Origin: Paraburkholderia acidipaludis NBRC 101816
Lineage (GTDB): Bacteria > Pseudomonadota > Gammaproteobacteria > Burkholderiales > Burkholderiaceae
Reading direction: 5' to 3'
Length of the DNA stretch: 64,000 nt
NCBI RefSeq assembly: GCF_000684975.1
Contig: NZ_BAXZ01000023.1
Coordinates: 1 to 64,000, forward strand
Shown in pieces: positions 50,388 to 58,961 of this stretch. The notes under the pieces were generated by a model. It was not told the DNA's origin and searched no databases. It was given only the letters and a program-made list of their open reading frames with translations. The position numbers and the translations under genes are program-made. The stretch's first letter is position 1; every line of letters starts with the position of its first letter.

Positions 50388-50915
50388 TCACCTGACGAAC
50401 TGGTCGACGTAACAGGCGCCCAGCCCAACGCGTTCGTAGTGCTCGCGGCACATTTCGAGCTTCGTGAAGACGTCCTCGTAGCCCGTGTGATTGCCGTACG
50501 GATCGCAGTAGTACATGACGCCGTTGACCTGAAAATACGTGATCATTTCCTCCACGTCTTCAGGCACGTAAAGCGTGTGCGTTTCCCCCGGCGGCTCGAA
50601 CACATAGCTGCCTTCCGTGGCCACCCAGTCGTGCTCGAGATAGCGCCAGCGGCCTTTGAGCACCATGCCATGCACGGCTTGCGGATGACGATGGCGGCTC
50701 AGCACGCCGGACTTGCGCACGCGCAGCAGATTCATCCAGTAGCCGCTGGATACGTTCAGGCACAGTGGCCGGAACCAGACGTTTTCGGCCTGCGGCACCC
50801 ACACGCGCTCGTCCTTGGGTATCGCGGATTCGACCACGATCTCACGCAAGGCTTCAGGCGGGTTGGGGAGCTGATAGGGCGTCATGGCATCGGCGCCGTT
50901 CGATGGGGCTGTCAT
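50388..50915 (-). CDS. Cupin dioxygenase, 2,4'-dihydroxyacetophenone dioxygenase family
   Basis: A 175-residue cupin. The metal-binding motif is SRHRHPQAVHG in the first cupin box and GETHTL in the second. The overall sequence fits the family of 2,4'-dihydroxyacetophenone dioxygenase and acetylacetone-cleaving enzymes, which break C-C bonds using Fe(II) or Zn. It is the first gene of the operon with carrier, SDR and IclR, so it may open the pathway for the imported acid. The start at 50915 has AGGAGACGGA directly upstream. Confidence 0.83.
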   Translation of the reverse strand: MTAPSNGADAMTPYQLPNPPEALREIVVESAIPKDERVWVPQAENVWFRPLCLNVSSGYWMNLLRVRKSGVLSRHRHPQAVHGMVLKGRWRYLEHDWVATEGSYVFEPPGETHTLYVPEDVEEMITYFQVNGVMYYCDPYGNHTGYEDVFTKLEMCREHYERVGLGACYVDQFVR

Positions 50916-50928
50916 TCCGTCTCCTGTC

Positions 50929-50965
50929 TGTCCATATGGTGGACATGTGCGTCGCATTGTGGACA
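50929..50965. promoter_or_regulatory. Inverted repeat TGTCCA-N5-TGGACA plus a direct half-site
   Basis: A perfect 6-base inverted pair at 50929-50945 lies 13 bases upstream of the cupin start, and a second GTGGACATG begins exactly 20 bases after the first. It is probably the operator of the operon, likely bound by the IclR protein encoded at its end. Confidence 0.55.
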
Positions 50966-51004
50966 TGCGCGATGCGCCGATAGTCAGACGTTTCGAGACA
51001 GGTG

Positions 51005-51655
51005 TCAAGCGGAACCGGTACCAGCCGCTTCAGCCGGCGCAGGCGCATTCTGGCGTTTGAGATACACGCGCCGATAGAAGATCGTCCAGGCCGTCAGCGC
51101 CGTGTAGGCCGTATATCGGATGATCGTGGAGAGGCGATCGGCAGGGGGATTCGTCATGGAGCTGGCGATCCAGAGCCGGATCACGTTTTCGCCCACGAGG
51201 CCGATGCCCCAGACGGCGGTCATGAGTCGGATCGATTTCACAAGGGCGGGGCGGGTCCGCCACATTTCGTCGAACTCATTTTCTCGCCCGGCACGCTGGC
51301 GAGACAGCGTCGATCGTCCGAGATAGAAAACGAGGGGGCGCCTCAAGGCCAGCGAGAGCAGAAAGAGCAGCCCGATCATGCCGTTCACCAGCGGGTCGCG
51401 TGCTTCCCGCAGCCAGCGCGGCGGCCCTGAAAGCAGCACGAGCAGCGACAGGGCGATCCCCGCGAGCACGATTGCGCTCAGCGCGTCGAAGTGCCGGAAT
51501 CGCAGCAGATCGATCGTCATCCACACCAGCACGGGCAAGCTCGATGCGATCAGCGCACCCACCAGCCCGTAAGTGCCGATCGCGGCCCAGTAGGCCGCGA
51601 CGGGCAGTGCGACGTTGACGACGAATGCGAGGACATACCGGGCGGAGGGATTCAT
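51005..51655 (-). CDS. Integral membrane protein, VC0807-like family
   Basis: A 216-residue protein with about six hydrophobic segments (VLAFVVNVALPVAAYWAAI, ALSAIVLAGIALSLLVLL, VNGMIGLLFLLSLALRR and others). The pattern with RRPLVFYLGRS and REFxxMW-like ENEFDEMW fits the VC0807 group, whose function is unknown. The ATG at 51655 has no good ribosome site. It stands between the cupin operon and metR, on the same strand. Confidence 0.72.
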   Translation of the reverse strand: MNPSARYVLAFVVNVALPVAAYWAAIGTYGLVGALIASSLPVLVWMTIDLLRFRHFDALSAIVLAGIALSLLVLLSGPPRWLREARDPLVNGMIGLLFLLSLALRRPLVFYLGRSTLSRQRAGRENEFDEMWRTRPALVKSIRLMTAVWGIGLVGENVIRLWIASSMTNPPADRLSTIIRYTAYTALTAWTIFYRRVYLKRQNAPAPAEAAGTGSA

Positions 51656-51796
51656 GATGAGCGTGTGCTGTCTGACCGTGGATCCGTCGGGGTCCTGAAT
51701 GCCGGCTTTTTGTACCGGGCCATGCGGAGCCAGAGCCAAGGATAGGCTACTTTTCGGCGGGGTGGCCGATAGTCAGCTCGTCAGCTTATCGTCGGC

Positions 51797-52705
51797 TCAG
51801 GCGCTTAACCTCGAAGCCCGCCAGTCCGCCCCGCGCGCGAACTCGACGAACGACTTCAGATAGTCGATTGGCGCGTCCGCCTCGCGCGTGCCCAGAAAGA
51901 TCTGCTTGGCAATGCCGTCTTTGCCGAGCTTCACGCTCACCACCGGCATACGTTCGGCGTATTCATCGGCGAGCCAGCGCGGCAGCGCCGCCACGCCGCG
52001 ATTGCTCGCCACCATCTGCAGCATGATGTCGGTGGTTTCGATCGTCTTGTGCCGGCGCGGCGCGACGCCCGCGGGGCGCAGGAAGTGGTTGTAGATGTCG
52101 AGCCGGTCGGTTTCGACGGGATAGGTGATCAGCGTTTCGTCCATCAACTGTTCCGGCTTCACGTAGCGGGCGTTCGCGAGCGCATGGCTTTCGGCCACCA
52201 CGAGCACCTGCTCGTAGTCGAATACGGGGTCGAAGCGCAGGCCGGGGCGCTTGAGCGGATCGGGCGTCACGAGCACGTCGATGTCGTAACCGAACAGCGC
52301 GCCGATTCCGCCGAACTGAAAGCGCTGCTTCACGTCCACGTCCACGTCGGGCCAGCGTTCGAGATAGGGCGACACCACTTTCAGCAGCCACTGGTAGCAC
52401 GGGTGGCATTCCATGCCGATGCGCAGCGTGCCGCGCTCGCCCTCGGCGTACTGCTTCATGCGTTCCTCGGCGTGTTCGAATTGAGGCAGGAGCCGTTCGG
52501 CGAGCGACAGGAGATACTGACCGGCCTGGGTGAGCCGCAGGCTGCGGCCGTCCCGGTCCCAGATGGGCGTGCCGAGTTGCTGCTCGATCTTCTTCACGGT
52601 ATGGCTCAGCGCGGATTGCGTGAGAAACAGCGCGCCGGCCGCCGCCGTGAGCGAACCCTGGCGCGCGACTTCGCGGACGATGACGAGATGAATGCGTTCG
52701 AGCAT
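51797..52705 (-). CDS. metR: MetR, LysR-type activator of methionine biosynthesis
   Basis: A 302-residue LysR regulator: helix-turn-helix in the first 60 residues (GSLTAAAGALFLTQSALSHT), then a ligand-binding domain with MECHPCYQWLL, a motif of MetR proteins. It is divergent from metE with 119 bases between the starts and an inverted repeat in that space, the arrangement known for MetR-MetE, where homocysteine is the co-activator. Confidence 0.93.
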   Translation of the reverse strand: MLERIHLVIVREVARQGSLTAAAGALFLTQSALSHTVKKIEQQLGTPIWDRDGRSLRLTQAGQYLLSLAERLLPQFEHAEERMKQYAEGERGTLRIGMECHPCYQWLLKVVSPYLERWPDVDVDVKQRFQFGGIGALFGYDIDVLVTPDPLKRPGLRFDPVFDYEQVLVVAESHALANARYVKPEQLMDETLITYPVETDRLDIYNHFLRPAGVAPRRHKTIETTDIMLQMVASNRGVAALPRWLADEYAERMPVVSVKLGKDGIAKQIFLGTREADAPIDYLKSFVEFARGADWRASRLSA

Positions 52706-52749
52706 GGCGGCGGACCTGAACTGGATGAATGAAGAATTTTAATGGAAAG

Positions 52750-52774
52750 ATGAAATAAATCCATTTTATTTCAT
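52750..52774. promoter_or_regulatory. MetR box between metR and metE
   Basis: ATGAAATAAA and TTTATTTCAT are a perfect 10-base inverted pair around TCCAT. It contains TGAA...TTCA ends as in known MetR sites and lies 50 bases before the metE start and 44 after the metR start. Confidence 0.7.
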
Positions 52775-52824
52775 GAGCGAGAAAACCTATCATCGCTGCC
52801 ACTACCCCAACTTCTGTACTCTGG

Positions 52825-55131
52825 ATGGCAGCCCACATGGTCACGACACACAATCTCGGCTTCCCCCGCATTGGCGCAAAACGCGAGCTGAAGTTTGCCC
52901 TCGAACGTTACTGGAAGGGTGAATCGTCGCGCGACGAACTGAAGGCGCACGGCGCCGAACTGCGCGCGCGCCACTGGGACAATCAGAAGGGCCTGGATCT
53001 CGTGCCCGTGGGCGACTTCGCGTTCTACGACCAGGTGCTCGACATGAGCTTCACGCTCGGCAACCTGCCGGAACGCATGCAGGGCTTCCATGGCGACAAG
53101 CTCGACAACTACTTCCGCGTGGCGCGTGGCCGCTCGGCCGCCGGCGCCGAAGACCACGCCGCGTGCTGCGGCGGTGTGGCTGCCGGCGAAATGACGAAGT
53201 GGTTCGACACGAACTACCACTACATCGTCCCCGAATTCACGGCCGACACCCAGTTCCACCTCGACACTTCGCGCCTCTCGGAACAACTGCGCGAAGCCAG
53301 CACGCAAGGCGTGAAAGTCAAGCCGGTCATCATCGGGCCGCTGACCTACCTGTGGCTCGGCAAGGCCAAGGACGACTCGGACAAGCTCGCGCTGCTGCCG
53401 CGCCTGATGGCCGTGTACCGCGCGCTGCTGAGCCATTTCAACGCGCTGGGCGTGGAGTGGGTGCAGATCGACGAGCCGATTCTCGTGACCGAACTCGAAC
53501 CGGCATGGCGCGAAGCATTTGCTACGGCCTACGAAGGTTTCGAAGAGCGCAGCGTCAAGCTGCTGTTGGCCACGTACTTCGGTCAACTGAAGGAAAACCT
53601 CGATCTCGCGTGCAGCCTGCCGGTGGACGGCCTGCATATCGACGCGATCAACGCCCGTGAGGAAGTCGCGCTCGCCGCGCAGAAACTGCCCGCGCAAAGC
53701 GTGCTCTCCGTGGGCGCGATCAACGGCCGCAACATCTGGAAGACGGATCTGGGCGCCGCGCTCGAATGGCTCGAGCCGCTCGCGAAGCAGCTGGGCGATC
53801 GCCTGTGGATCGCGCCGTCGTGCTCGCTGCTGCACGTGCCCGTGGATCTCGCGAGCGAAACGAAGCTCGACGCGGAAATCCGCTCGTGGCTCGCCTTCGC
53901 GCTGCAAAAGCTCGACGAAGTGCAACTGCTTGCCGCCGCGCTGAATCAGGGCCGCGACAAGGTTGCCGACGCACTGGCCGCCAACGCCGCCGCGATCGCC
54001 GCGCGCCGCAGCTCGCCGCGCGTGAACAACCCGGCGGTGAAGGCCGCGCTGGCCCGTATCGACGCGAACCTCGGCAATCGTCAGCATGCCTACGCGGAGC
54101 GGGCTTCGAAGCAGGCCGCGATCCTGAACCTGCCGGCGTACCCGACCACGACGATCGGCTCGTTCCCGCAGACCGGCGAAATCCGCCAGGCGCGCAGCCA
54201 GTACAAGGCCGGCACGCTCGACGACGCCGGTTATCAGGCCGCCATGCGCGCCGAGATCGAGCGCAGCGTGCGCGAACAGGAAGCGCTGGGTCTGGACGTG
54301 CTCGTGCACGGCGAAGCCGAGCGCAACGACATGGTCGAATACTTCGGCGAGCAGCTCGACGGCTACGCGTTCAGCCAGTTCGGCTGGGTGCAGTCGTACG
54401 GCTCGCGCTGCGTGAAGCCGCCTATTCTGTTCGGCGACATCAGCCGTCCGAAGGCGATGACGGTCGAGTGGATCACCTACGCGCAGTCGCTCACGAACAA
54501 GCTGATGAAGGGCATGCTCACGGGCCCGGTGACGATCCTGAACTGGTCCTTCGTGCGTGACGACCAGCCGCGCTCGGTGTCGTGCTACCAGCTCGCGCTC
54601 GCGATCCGCGAAGAAGTGATCGACCTCGAAAAGGCCGGCGTGCGCGTGATCCAGATCGACGAGGCCGCGCTGCGCGAAGGTCTGCCGCTGCGCCGCGCGC
54701 AGTGGGCCGAGTACCTGCGCTGGGCCGTGGAATCGTTCCGCATCACGGCGAACGGCGTGCAGGACGAGACACAGATCCACACGCATATGTGCTATTCGGA
54801 GTTCAACGACATCATCGCGTCGATCGCCGACATGGACGCGGACGTCATCACGATCGAGACCTCGCGCTCGGACATGGAGCTGCTCGACGCATTCGACAAC
54901 TTCAAGTATCCGAACGAAATAGGGCCGGGCGTGTACGACATCCACTCGCCGAACATCCCGACCGAAGCGCACATCGTGCAGCTGATGCAGAAGGCGGCCG
55001 AACGCATTCCGGCCGAGCGTCTGTGGGTGAACCCGGACTGCGGCCTGAAGACGCGTCAATGGGCGGAAGTGATTCCCGCGCTGACCAACATGGTCGCCGC
55101 CGCGAAGGCGCTGCGCGCCGAGGCGAAGTAA
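52825..55131 (+). CDS. metE: Cobalamin-independent methionine synthase
   Basis: A 768-residue cytosolic enzyme that transfers the methyl group of 5-methyltetrahydropteroyl-triglutamate to homocysteine. It has two related barrels: the N-terminal NLGFPRIGAKRELKFALERY and the C-terminal catalytic part with zinc ligands H654 and C656 (THMCYSEF), E678 and C739 (NPDCGLKTR). The start at 52825 and an internal ATG at 52837 (MVTTHNLGF) are both possible; neither has a strong ribosome site. No cobalamin riboswitch is seen in the 119-base leader, so control is probably by MetR. Confidence 0.97.
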   Translation: MAAHMVTTHNLGFPRIGAKRELKFALERYWKGESSRDELKAHGAELRARHWDNQKGLDLVPVGDFAFYDQVLDMSFTLGNLPERMQGFHGDKLDNYFRVARGRSAAGAEDHAACCGGVAAGEMTKWFDTNYHYIVPEFTADTQFHLDTSRLSEQLREASTQGVKVKPVIIGPLTYLWLGKAKDDSDKLALLPRLMAVYRALLSHFNALGVEWVQIDEPILVTELEPAWREAFATAYEGFEERSVKLLLATYFGQLKENLDLACSLPVDGLHIDAINAREEVALAAQKLPAQSVLSVGAINGRNIWKTDLGAALEWLEPLAKQLGDRLWIAPSCSLLHVPVDLASETKLDAEIRSWLAFALQKLDEVQLLAAALNQGRDKVADALAANAAAIAARRSSPRVNNPAVKAALARIDANLGNRQHAYAERASKQAAILNLPAYPTTTIGSFPQTGEIRQARSQYKAGTLDDAGYQAAMRAEIERSVREQEALGLDVLVHGEAERNDMVEYFGEQLDGYAFSQFGWVQSYGSRCVKPPILFGDISRPKAMTVEWITYAQSLTNKLMKGMLTGPVTILNWSFVRDDQPRSVSCYQLALAIREEVIDLEKAGVRVIQIDEAALREGLPLRRAQWAEYLRWAVESFRITANGVQDETQIHTHMCYSEFNDIIASIADMDADVITIETSRSDMELLDAFDNFKYPNEIGPGVYDIHSPNIPTEAHIVQLMQKAAERIPAERLWVNPDCGLKTRQWAEVIPALTNMVAAAKALRAEAK

Positions 55132-55160
55132 GCGGCGCACGGTTCATCCGTACCCCTCAG

Positions 55161-55187
55161 CGTCCCGAGCCGGTCTCGGGACGTTTC
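55161..55187 (+). terminator. Intrinsic terminator of metE
   Basis: CGTCCCGAG and CTCGGGACG make a 9-base stem over CCGGT, followed by TTT and then CGGTT. It lies 30 bases after the metE stop. Confidence 0.75.
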
Positions 55188-55217
55188 GGTTAACCTCCAC
55201 GCTCTTCCCGGGGTGCG

Positions 55218-55253
55218 AAAAAGAAAACGCGCCGGACGAAACCTCTCCGGCGC
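55218..55253 (-). terminator. Intrinsic terminator of the methyltransferase gene
   Basis: Read on the minus strand, GCGCCGGA and TCCGGCGC form an 8-base stem followed by GTTTTCTTTTT, a good T-run. It lies 194 bases after the stop of the methyltransferase gene. The rest of the 315-base gap between metE and that gene shows no further gene. Confidence 0.75.
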
Positions 55254-55446
55254 CGAAGGTTGGCTTTGCGTGGCTTCTCACTTACAACTGCATGAGACAG
55301 GGTATGGTCCGTGGTATGCGGCGGCAAGTCGTTCGCTCCGCTGCCTCGTTCCATGACTGCTTTAACGGCCGCGGCACCGCAAAGTTGAGTACGTAGAATC
55401 CCGGGTAGGTGTTGCTTGCCGGACGCGGCCGGGGCTTCGGCACCGG

Positions 55447-56307
55447 TCAGGTCGTGGCCAGCAGGAACGATTCGCCGCTGGCCGGTTTCAGGCCATCGCC
55501 GCGGCTCTGGAAGTAGCGGCGTGTCAGCTCGCCCGTACCCACGTGCCGTGCATCGCGAAACCCGGCTTCGCGCGCGAGCGCCACCATCTCGTCGGGACTG
55601 AAGAAGCTGATGAACGGCGTGCCGGCCGCGCGGGCGCGCGCATAAACGAATTCGTGCTGCGCGCGTTCGGCGGCGTCTTCGATCAGGTCGAGCGGCAGCA
55701 GGAAGGTCATTGCAAGCGTCGATCCGGGCGCGAGTTGCGCGATCTGGCGCAGCGTCGCGAGATTGGCTTCTCGCGTGAGGTACATCGAAACTCCGGTCGA
55801 GGCGATGACGGCCGGCTTCCGCGTCGCGAAGCCTTCGTCGACGATCCGCGTCCACCACGATTCGCCCGCTTCGAAATCCACGGGCACGAGCCGCAGCCCG
55901 CCGGGCACGCCGTAGCCCAGCGCGTGGAGCCGCTCGCGCTTCCAGGCTTGCGGGCCGGGCTGGTCCACTTCGAACACGGTGAGGCGCGCGGCGACTTCGG
56001 GCCGGCGTTGGACGAACGTATCGAGGCCCGCCCCGAGCACCACGTATTGCGTGACGCCGCGCGCCGCTTCGTCGGCGACAAGGTCTTCGATAAAGCGCGC
56101 TCGCGCGACGATGGACGCGCGATAGCCGCGCGTGCCGTTCAGGTCCATGTCGGGGCGCTCGCGCCAGCCCGCGGGCGGCGCGGCGAGCCGCAGGCCAACC
56201 GTGTCGTCGAGCACGTGCGGCGCCGGATCGGCTTCGACATGCAGGGCGCGCCACAGCGCGACGCGAATGGCGGTGCTGTCCGGTTCGGTGCGGGGGGCGT
56301 CGGTCAT
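55447..56307 (-). CDS. SAM-dependent methyltransferase (leucine carboxyl methyltransferase fold)
   Basis: A 286-residue class I methyltransferase. The SAM-binding motif is YVVLGAGLDTFVQRRP, followed by VFEVDQPGPQAWKRERL and VSMYLT, all marks of the LCM/PPM family common in actinobacteria and Burkholderia. The substrate is unknown; many members act on polyketides or other small molecules. The ATG at 56307 follows GGAGCACGC. It stands alone. Confidence 0.9.
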   Translation of the reverse strand: MTDAPRTEPDSTAIRVALWRALHVEADPAPHVLDDTVGLRLAAPPAGWRERPDMDLNGTRGYRASIVARARFIEDLVADEAARGVTQYVVLGAGLDTFVQRRPEVAARLTVFEVDQPGPQAWKRERLHALGYGVPGGLRLVPVDFEAGESWWTRIVDEGFATRKPAVIASTGVSMYLTREANLATLRQIAQLAPGSTLAMTFLLPLDLIEDAAERAQHEFVYARARAAGTPFISFFSPDEMVALAREAGFRDARHVGTGELTRRYFQSRGDGLKPASGESFLLATT

Positions 56308-56470
56308 GCGTGCTCCGTGGGAGACGAGGGTGGGAGAGATGGGCTGCGAACGATCGTGCGCGGCCGGCCTAATTTTCCTCTAATCCGGCTTCGCGATGAT
56401 ACGACCATGGATCACGAAGCGGAAAGCCTGGCTCTCGCGATTCACTCTCTCACTTTGCGAGGCACCCGCC

Positions 56471-56977
56471 ATGTACACGAAGATTCTGGTTGCAGTCAGC
56501 ACGAGTCAGGACGATAGCTTGCTGGCTTCGGCCATCGAAACCGCCCGAAAATACGATGCGCGAATCTATGCGCTGCACGTGGTCGACCCGACCCCCTGCA
56601 TCCTTGGCCCCGCCGATAGCGACTACGGCCTGATCGTCGAGGCCATGCAGGCGCACGGACGCGATATCGTCGCACGGGTCTCGCAGACCCTGTACGAACA
56701 GCCGCTGCAGGCCGAAGTGCATATGCTCACGCGCCCGTTCGCGGGTTCGACGGTCGGCCAGCAGATCGCGGCGTTCGGCGAAGCGCAAGGCGTCGATCTA
56801 ATTCTGCTCGGCAAACGCAAGGCGGGGTGGTGGCGCTGGCTGAGCGAAGACGTTGCTGCATCGGTGCGACGCCATGCGGAAATACCGGTTCAGATCGCCT
56901 CAGGAACGCACGCGGCAGGCTCTTTGTATCGAGCGGGCTCGCGCTGGAGCACGGTGCCTTCCGTGCGCGCCAGATAA
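56471..56977 (+). CDS. Universal stress protein (UspA family) with degenerate nucleotide motif
   Basis: A 168-residue Usp protein: MYTKILVAVSTSQDDSLLAS at the start and VDLILLGKRKAGWWRWLSED later. The ATP-binding motif G-2x-G-9x-G(S/T) is degenerate here: the first Gly of LLGKRKAG is present but the terminal GS is replaced by Ser-Glu-Asp, so it is probably a non-ATP-binding member. A tail of about 20 residues after QIAS is not conserved. The ATG follows GAGGCACCCGCC. It converges on the XRE regulator gene. Confidence 0.88.
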   Translation: MYTKILVAVSTSQDDSLLASAIETARKYDARIYALHVVDPTPCILGPADSDYGLIVEAMQAHGRDIVARVSQTLYEQPLQAEVHMLTRPFAGSTVGQQIAAFGEAQGVDLILLGKRKAGWWRWLSEDVAASVRRHAEIPVQIASGTHAAGSLYRAGSRWSTVPSVRAR

Positions 56978-57040
56978 GCGGCGCACGACGCCGGCCGCCG
57001 CGTCATGCGGCCGATGTCTTTCGGGCACACCGCCCTTCGT

Positions 57041-57889
57041 TCAGGATTGCTCGGCAACGGGTTCCGCGTTCATCACGGCATCGATCCTGGCGGCGTCGGC
57101 CGGCGTGGCGGGGTTGTACACCACCATCGTGAGGTCCGGCCGCCCATCCACGGCAAACGCCGAATGCTCGAACGCGAAAGGGCCGAACACGGGATGGCGG
57201 ATGTGCTTGATACCCTCGTAAGGGGTGGGGACCGTTGTTTCGCGCCACATGGCCTCGAACTCGGGGCTGGCGTGGCAGAGTTCACCGACCAGCTCGCTCA
57301 CGGCCGTCGCGGCGCCTGCACGGGCCACGTCCACGCGAAACGCGCCCACCACGAAGCGCGCCACGCTCTCCCAGTCGTATTGAATGGCGCGGGCGCGCGG
57401 ATTGAGGAACATGTTGCGCAGCACGTTACGCTGCGCGGGCGCGACCGCGCCGTAGTCCATCAGCATCACCGTCGCGGCCCGGTTCCAGGCCACCACGTCC
57501 CAGATCGCCGTGCGGATCAACGCCGGGCAGGGGTGCAGCGTATCGAGCACGCGTTGCAGCCGTGGCGTCACGCCTTCGTTGCTGCGATAGCGGGCTTCGG
57601 GCGGGTGGCCGAGGCCCAGCAGGAAGAGATGCTCGCGCTCGGCGTTCGTGAGCATCAAGGCGTGCGCGATGCGGTCCAGCACGTCGGCGGACGGCGCGCC
57701 GCCGCGACCCTGCTCAAGCCATGTGTACCACGCCGCGCTGATGCTGGCCCGCTGGGCGACTTCCTCGCGGCGCAGGCCGGGCGTGCGTCGCCGCTGCGAT
57801 GTAAAGCCGAGTGCTGCGGCGTCGAGCTTCGTGCGTCGGTCTTTCAGATAGTCGCCAAGCAGACGGGGACTGCCGTTGGGTTCGCTCAT
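57041..57889 (-). CDS. XRE regulator with MmyB-like ligand domain
   Basis: A 282-residue regulator: helix-turn-helix at about 10-80 (RRRTPGLRREEVAQRASISA, then WYTWLEQGRG), then the MmyB-like PAS fold (about 100-275: WDVVAWNRAATVMLMDYG, NMFLNPRARAIQYDWESVAR). In this family such regulators sit divergently from a short-chain reductase and repress it; that arrangement is present here. The ATG at 57889 follows AACAGG. Confidence 0.92.
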   Translation of the reverse strand: MSEPNGSPRLLGDYLKDRRTKLDAAALGFTSQRRRTPGLRREEVAQRASISAAWYTWLEQGRGGAPSADVLDRIAHALMLTNAEREHLFLLGLGHPPEARYRSNEGVTPRLQRVLDTLHPCPALIRTAIWDVVAWNRAATVMLMDYGAVAPAQRNVLRNMFLNPRARAIQYDWESVARFVVGAFRVDVARAGAATAVSELVGELCHASPEFEAMWRETTVPTPYEGIKHIRHPVFGPFAFEHSAFAVDGRPDLTMVVYNPATPADAARIDAVMNAEPVAEQS

Positions 57890-57906
57890 CCTGTTACTTT
57901 TTATAA

Positions 57907-57936
57907 CACGATAACGTCACTACTTTACCACGATAA
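57907..57936. promoter_or_regulatory. Direct repeats CACGATAA between the XRE regulator and the SDR gene
   Basis: CACGATAA occurs at 57907-57914 and 57929-57936, 22 bases (two helical turns) apart, in the 93-base divergent region. It also shares TTAT...ATAA symmetry at the first copy. A likely operator of the XRE protein. Confidence 0.5.
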
Positions 57937-57982
57937 AGCGCGCATCGATATTAGTCGCACGCAAACCCTGGAGGACTTCATC

Positions 57983-58882
57983 ATGCGTGTATTCGTGACC
58001 GGCGCCACGGGCTGGGTGGGCTCGGCGGTCGTCAAGGATCTGATGGCGGCAGGCCATAGCGTGCTCGGCCTCGCGCGCTCGGAAGAGAGCGCTCGCGCCC
58101 TGGCGGCGGTGGGCGCCGAAGTTCAGCGCGGGTCGCTCGACGATCTCGATGTGCTTCGAGACGGCGCCGCGCGCAGCGACGGCGTGATTCACACCGCGTT
58201 CAATCACGACTTTTCGAAGTTCGCTCAGAACTGCGAACAGGAACGGCTCGCCATCGAGGCTATCGGCGGGGCGCTCGAAGGGTCGGGGCGTCCGTTGCTC
58301 GTGTCCTCGGGCGTCGCGCTGCTCGGGCCGGGCCGCGTCACGACGGAGGAGGACGGCCCCCACGTGACCTTGCCCGCGTTTCCGCGCAATCCCGAACTGA
58401 TTGCCGGCGCTTTCGCCGAGCGCGGCGTGCGCGTGGCCGCCATCCGGCTTTCGCCCACCACGCACGGTATGGGCGATCACGGCTTTGTGCCGCGATTGAT
58501 CGCGATTGCCCGCGAGAAAGGCGTCGCGGCCTATGTGGGCGACGGGCAGAACCGCTGGCCGGCCACCCATCGTTTCGACGCGGCGCGGCTTTATCGTCTT
58601 GCGCTGGAGCACGGCGCCGAAGGCGGGCCCTTCCACTCCATCGCTGAAGAAGGCGTGCCGTTCAGGCAGATTACGGAGACGATCGGGCGAGGCCTGAACG
58701 TTCCCGTGGCGGCGATTTCTCAGGAGGAAGCCGAGGCACATTTCGGCTGGTTCGCGCGGTTCGCGTGTGTGGACTGCCCCAGTTCCAGCAAGCGGACCCG
58801 CGCGCGTTTGGGCTGGCAGCCGGTGCAGCCGACGCTGCTGGCCGATCTGGAACAGCGCAGCTATTTCGATTCGGCCGCCTGA
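57983..58882 (+). CDS. NAD(P)-dependent epimerase/short-chain reductase
   Basis: A 299-residue extended SDR. It begins VFVTGATGWVGSAVVKDLMA, the Rossmann motif, and has GVIHTAFNHDFSKF. The usual YxxxK of the active site is not obvious (LLVSSGVALLG then PRNPEL), which fits the atypical subgroup often found next to XRE/MmyB regulators. The ATG follows GGAGGACTTCATC. It is probably induced when the divergent regulator is released. Confidence 0.9.
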   Translation: MRVFVTGATGWVGSAVVKDLMAAGHSVLGLARSEESARALAAVGAEVQRGSLDDLDVLRDGAARSDGVIHTAFNHDFSKFAQNCEQERLAIEAIGGALEGSGRPLLVSSGVALLGPGRVTTEEDGPHVTLPAFPRNPELIAGAFAERGVRVAAIRLSPTTHGMGDHGFVPRLIAIAREKGVAAYVGDGQNRWPATHRFDAARLYRLALEHGAEGGPFHSIAEEGVPFRQITETIGRGLNVPVAAISQEEAEAHFGWFARFACVDCPSSSKRTRARLGWQPVQPTLLADLEQRSYFDSAA

Positions 58883-58904
58883 TAGTCCGATAGCCCGATA
58901 GCCT
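58881..58904 (+). repeat. Three short tandem repeats GATAGYCC
   Basis: GATAGTCC, GATAGCCC and GATAGCCT follow each other directly, starting at the stop codon of the SDR gene. Too short for a firm interpretation. Confidence 0.5.
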
Positions 58905-58921
58905 GGCAGCGGCTGGAGGAG

Positions 58922-58955
58922 ACGGGGCCGCGCGTGGGGCATTGCGCGGCCCCGT
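58922..58955. terminator. Bidirectional hairpin between convergent SDR and receptor genes
   Basis: ACGGGGCCGCGC and its complement form a perfect 12-base stem over a 10-base loop, in the 79 bases between two convergent stops. Confidence 0.7.
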
Positions 58956-58961
58956 TGTGCC

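Noticed and set aside
47391..50915. PHB- or fatty-acid-type role for the SDR at 48263
   Set aside because: Its operon partners are an anion carrier, a cupin dioxygenase and an IclR regulator, which point to catabolism of an organic acid.
52706..52824. Cobalamin riboswitch before metE
   Set aside because: The leader is only 119 bases long, shows no B12-box and contains a MetR-type repeat instead.
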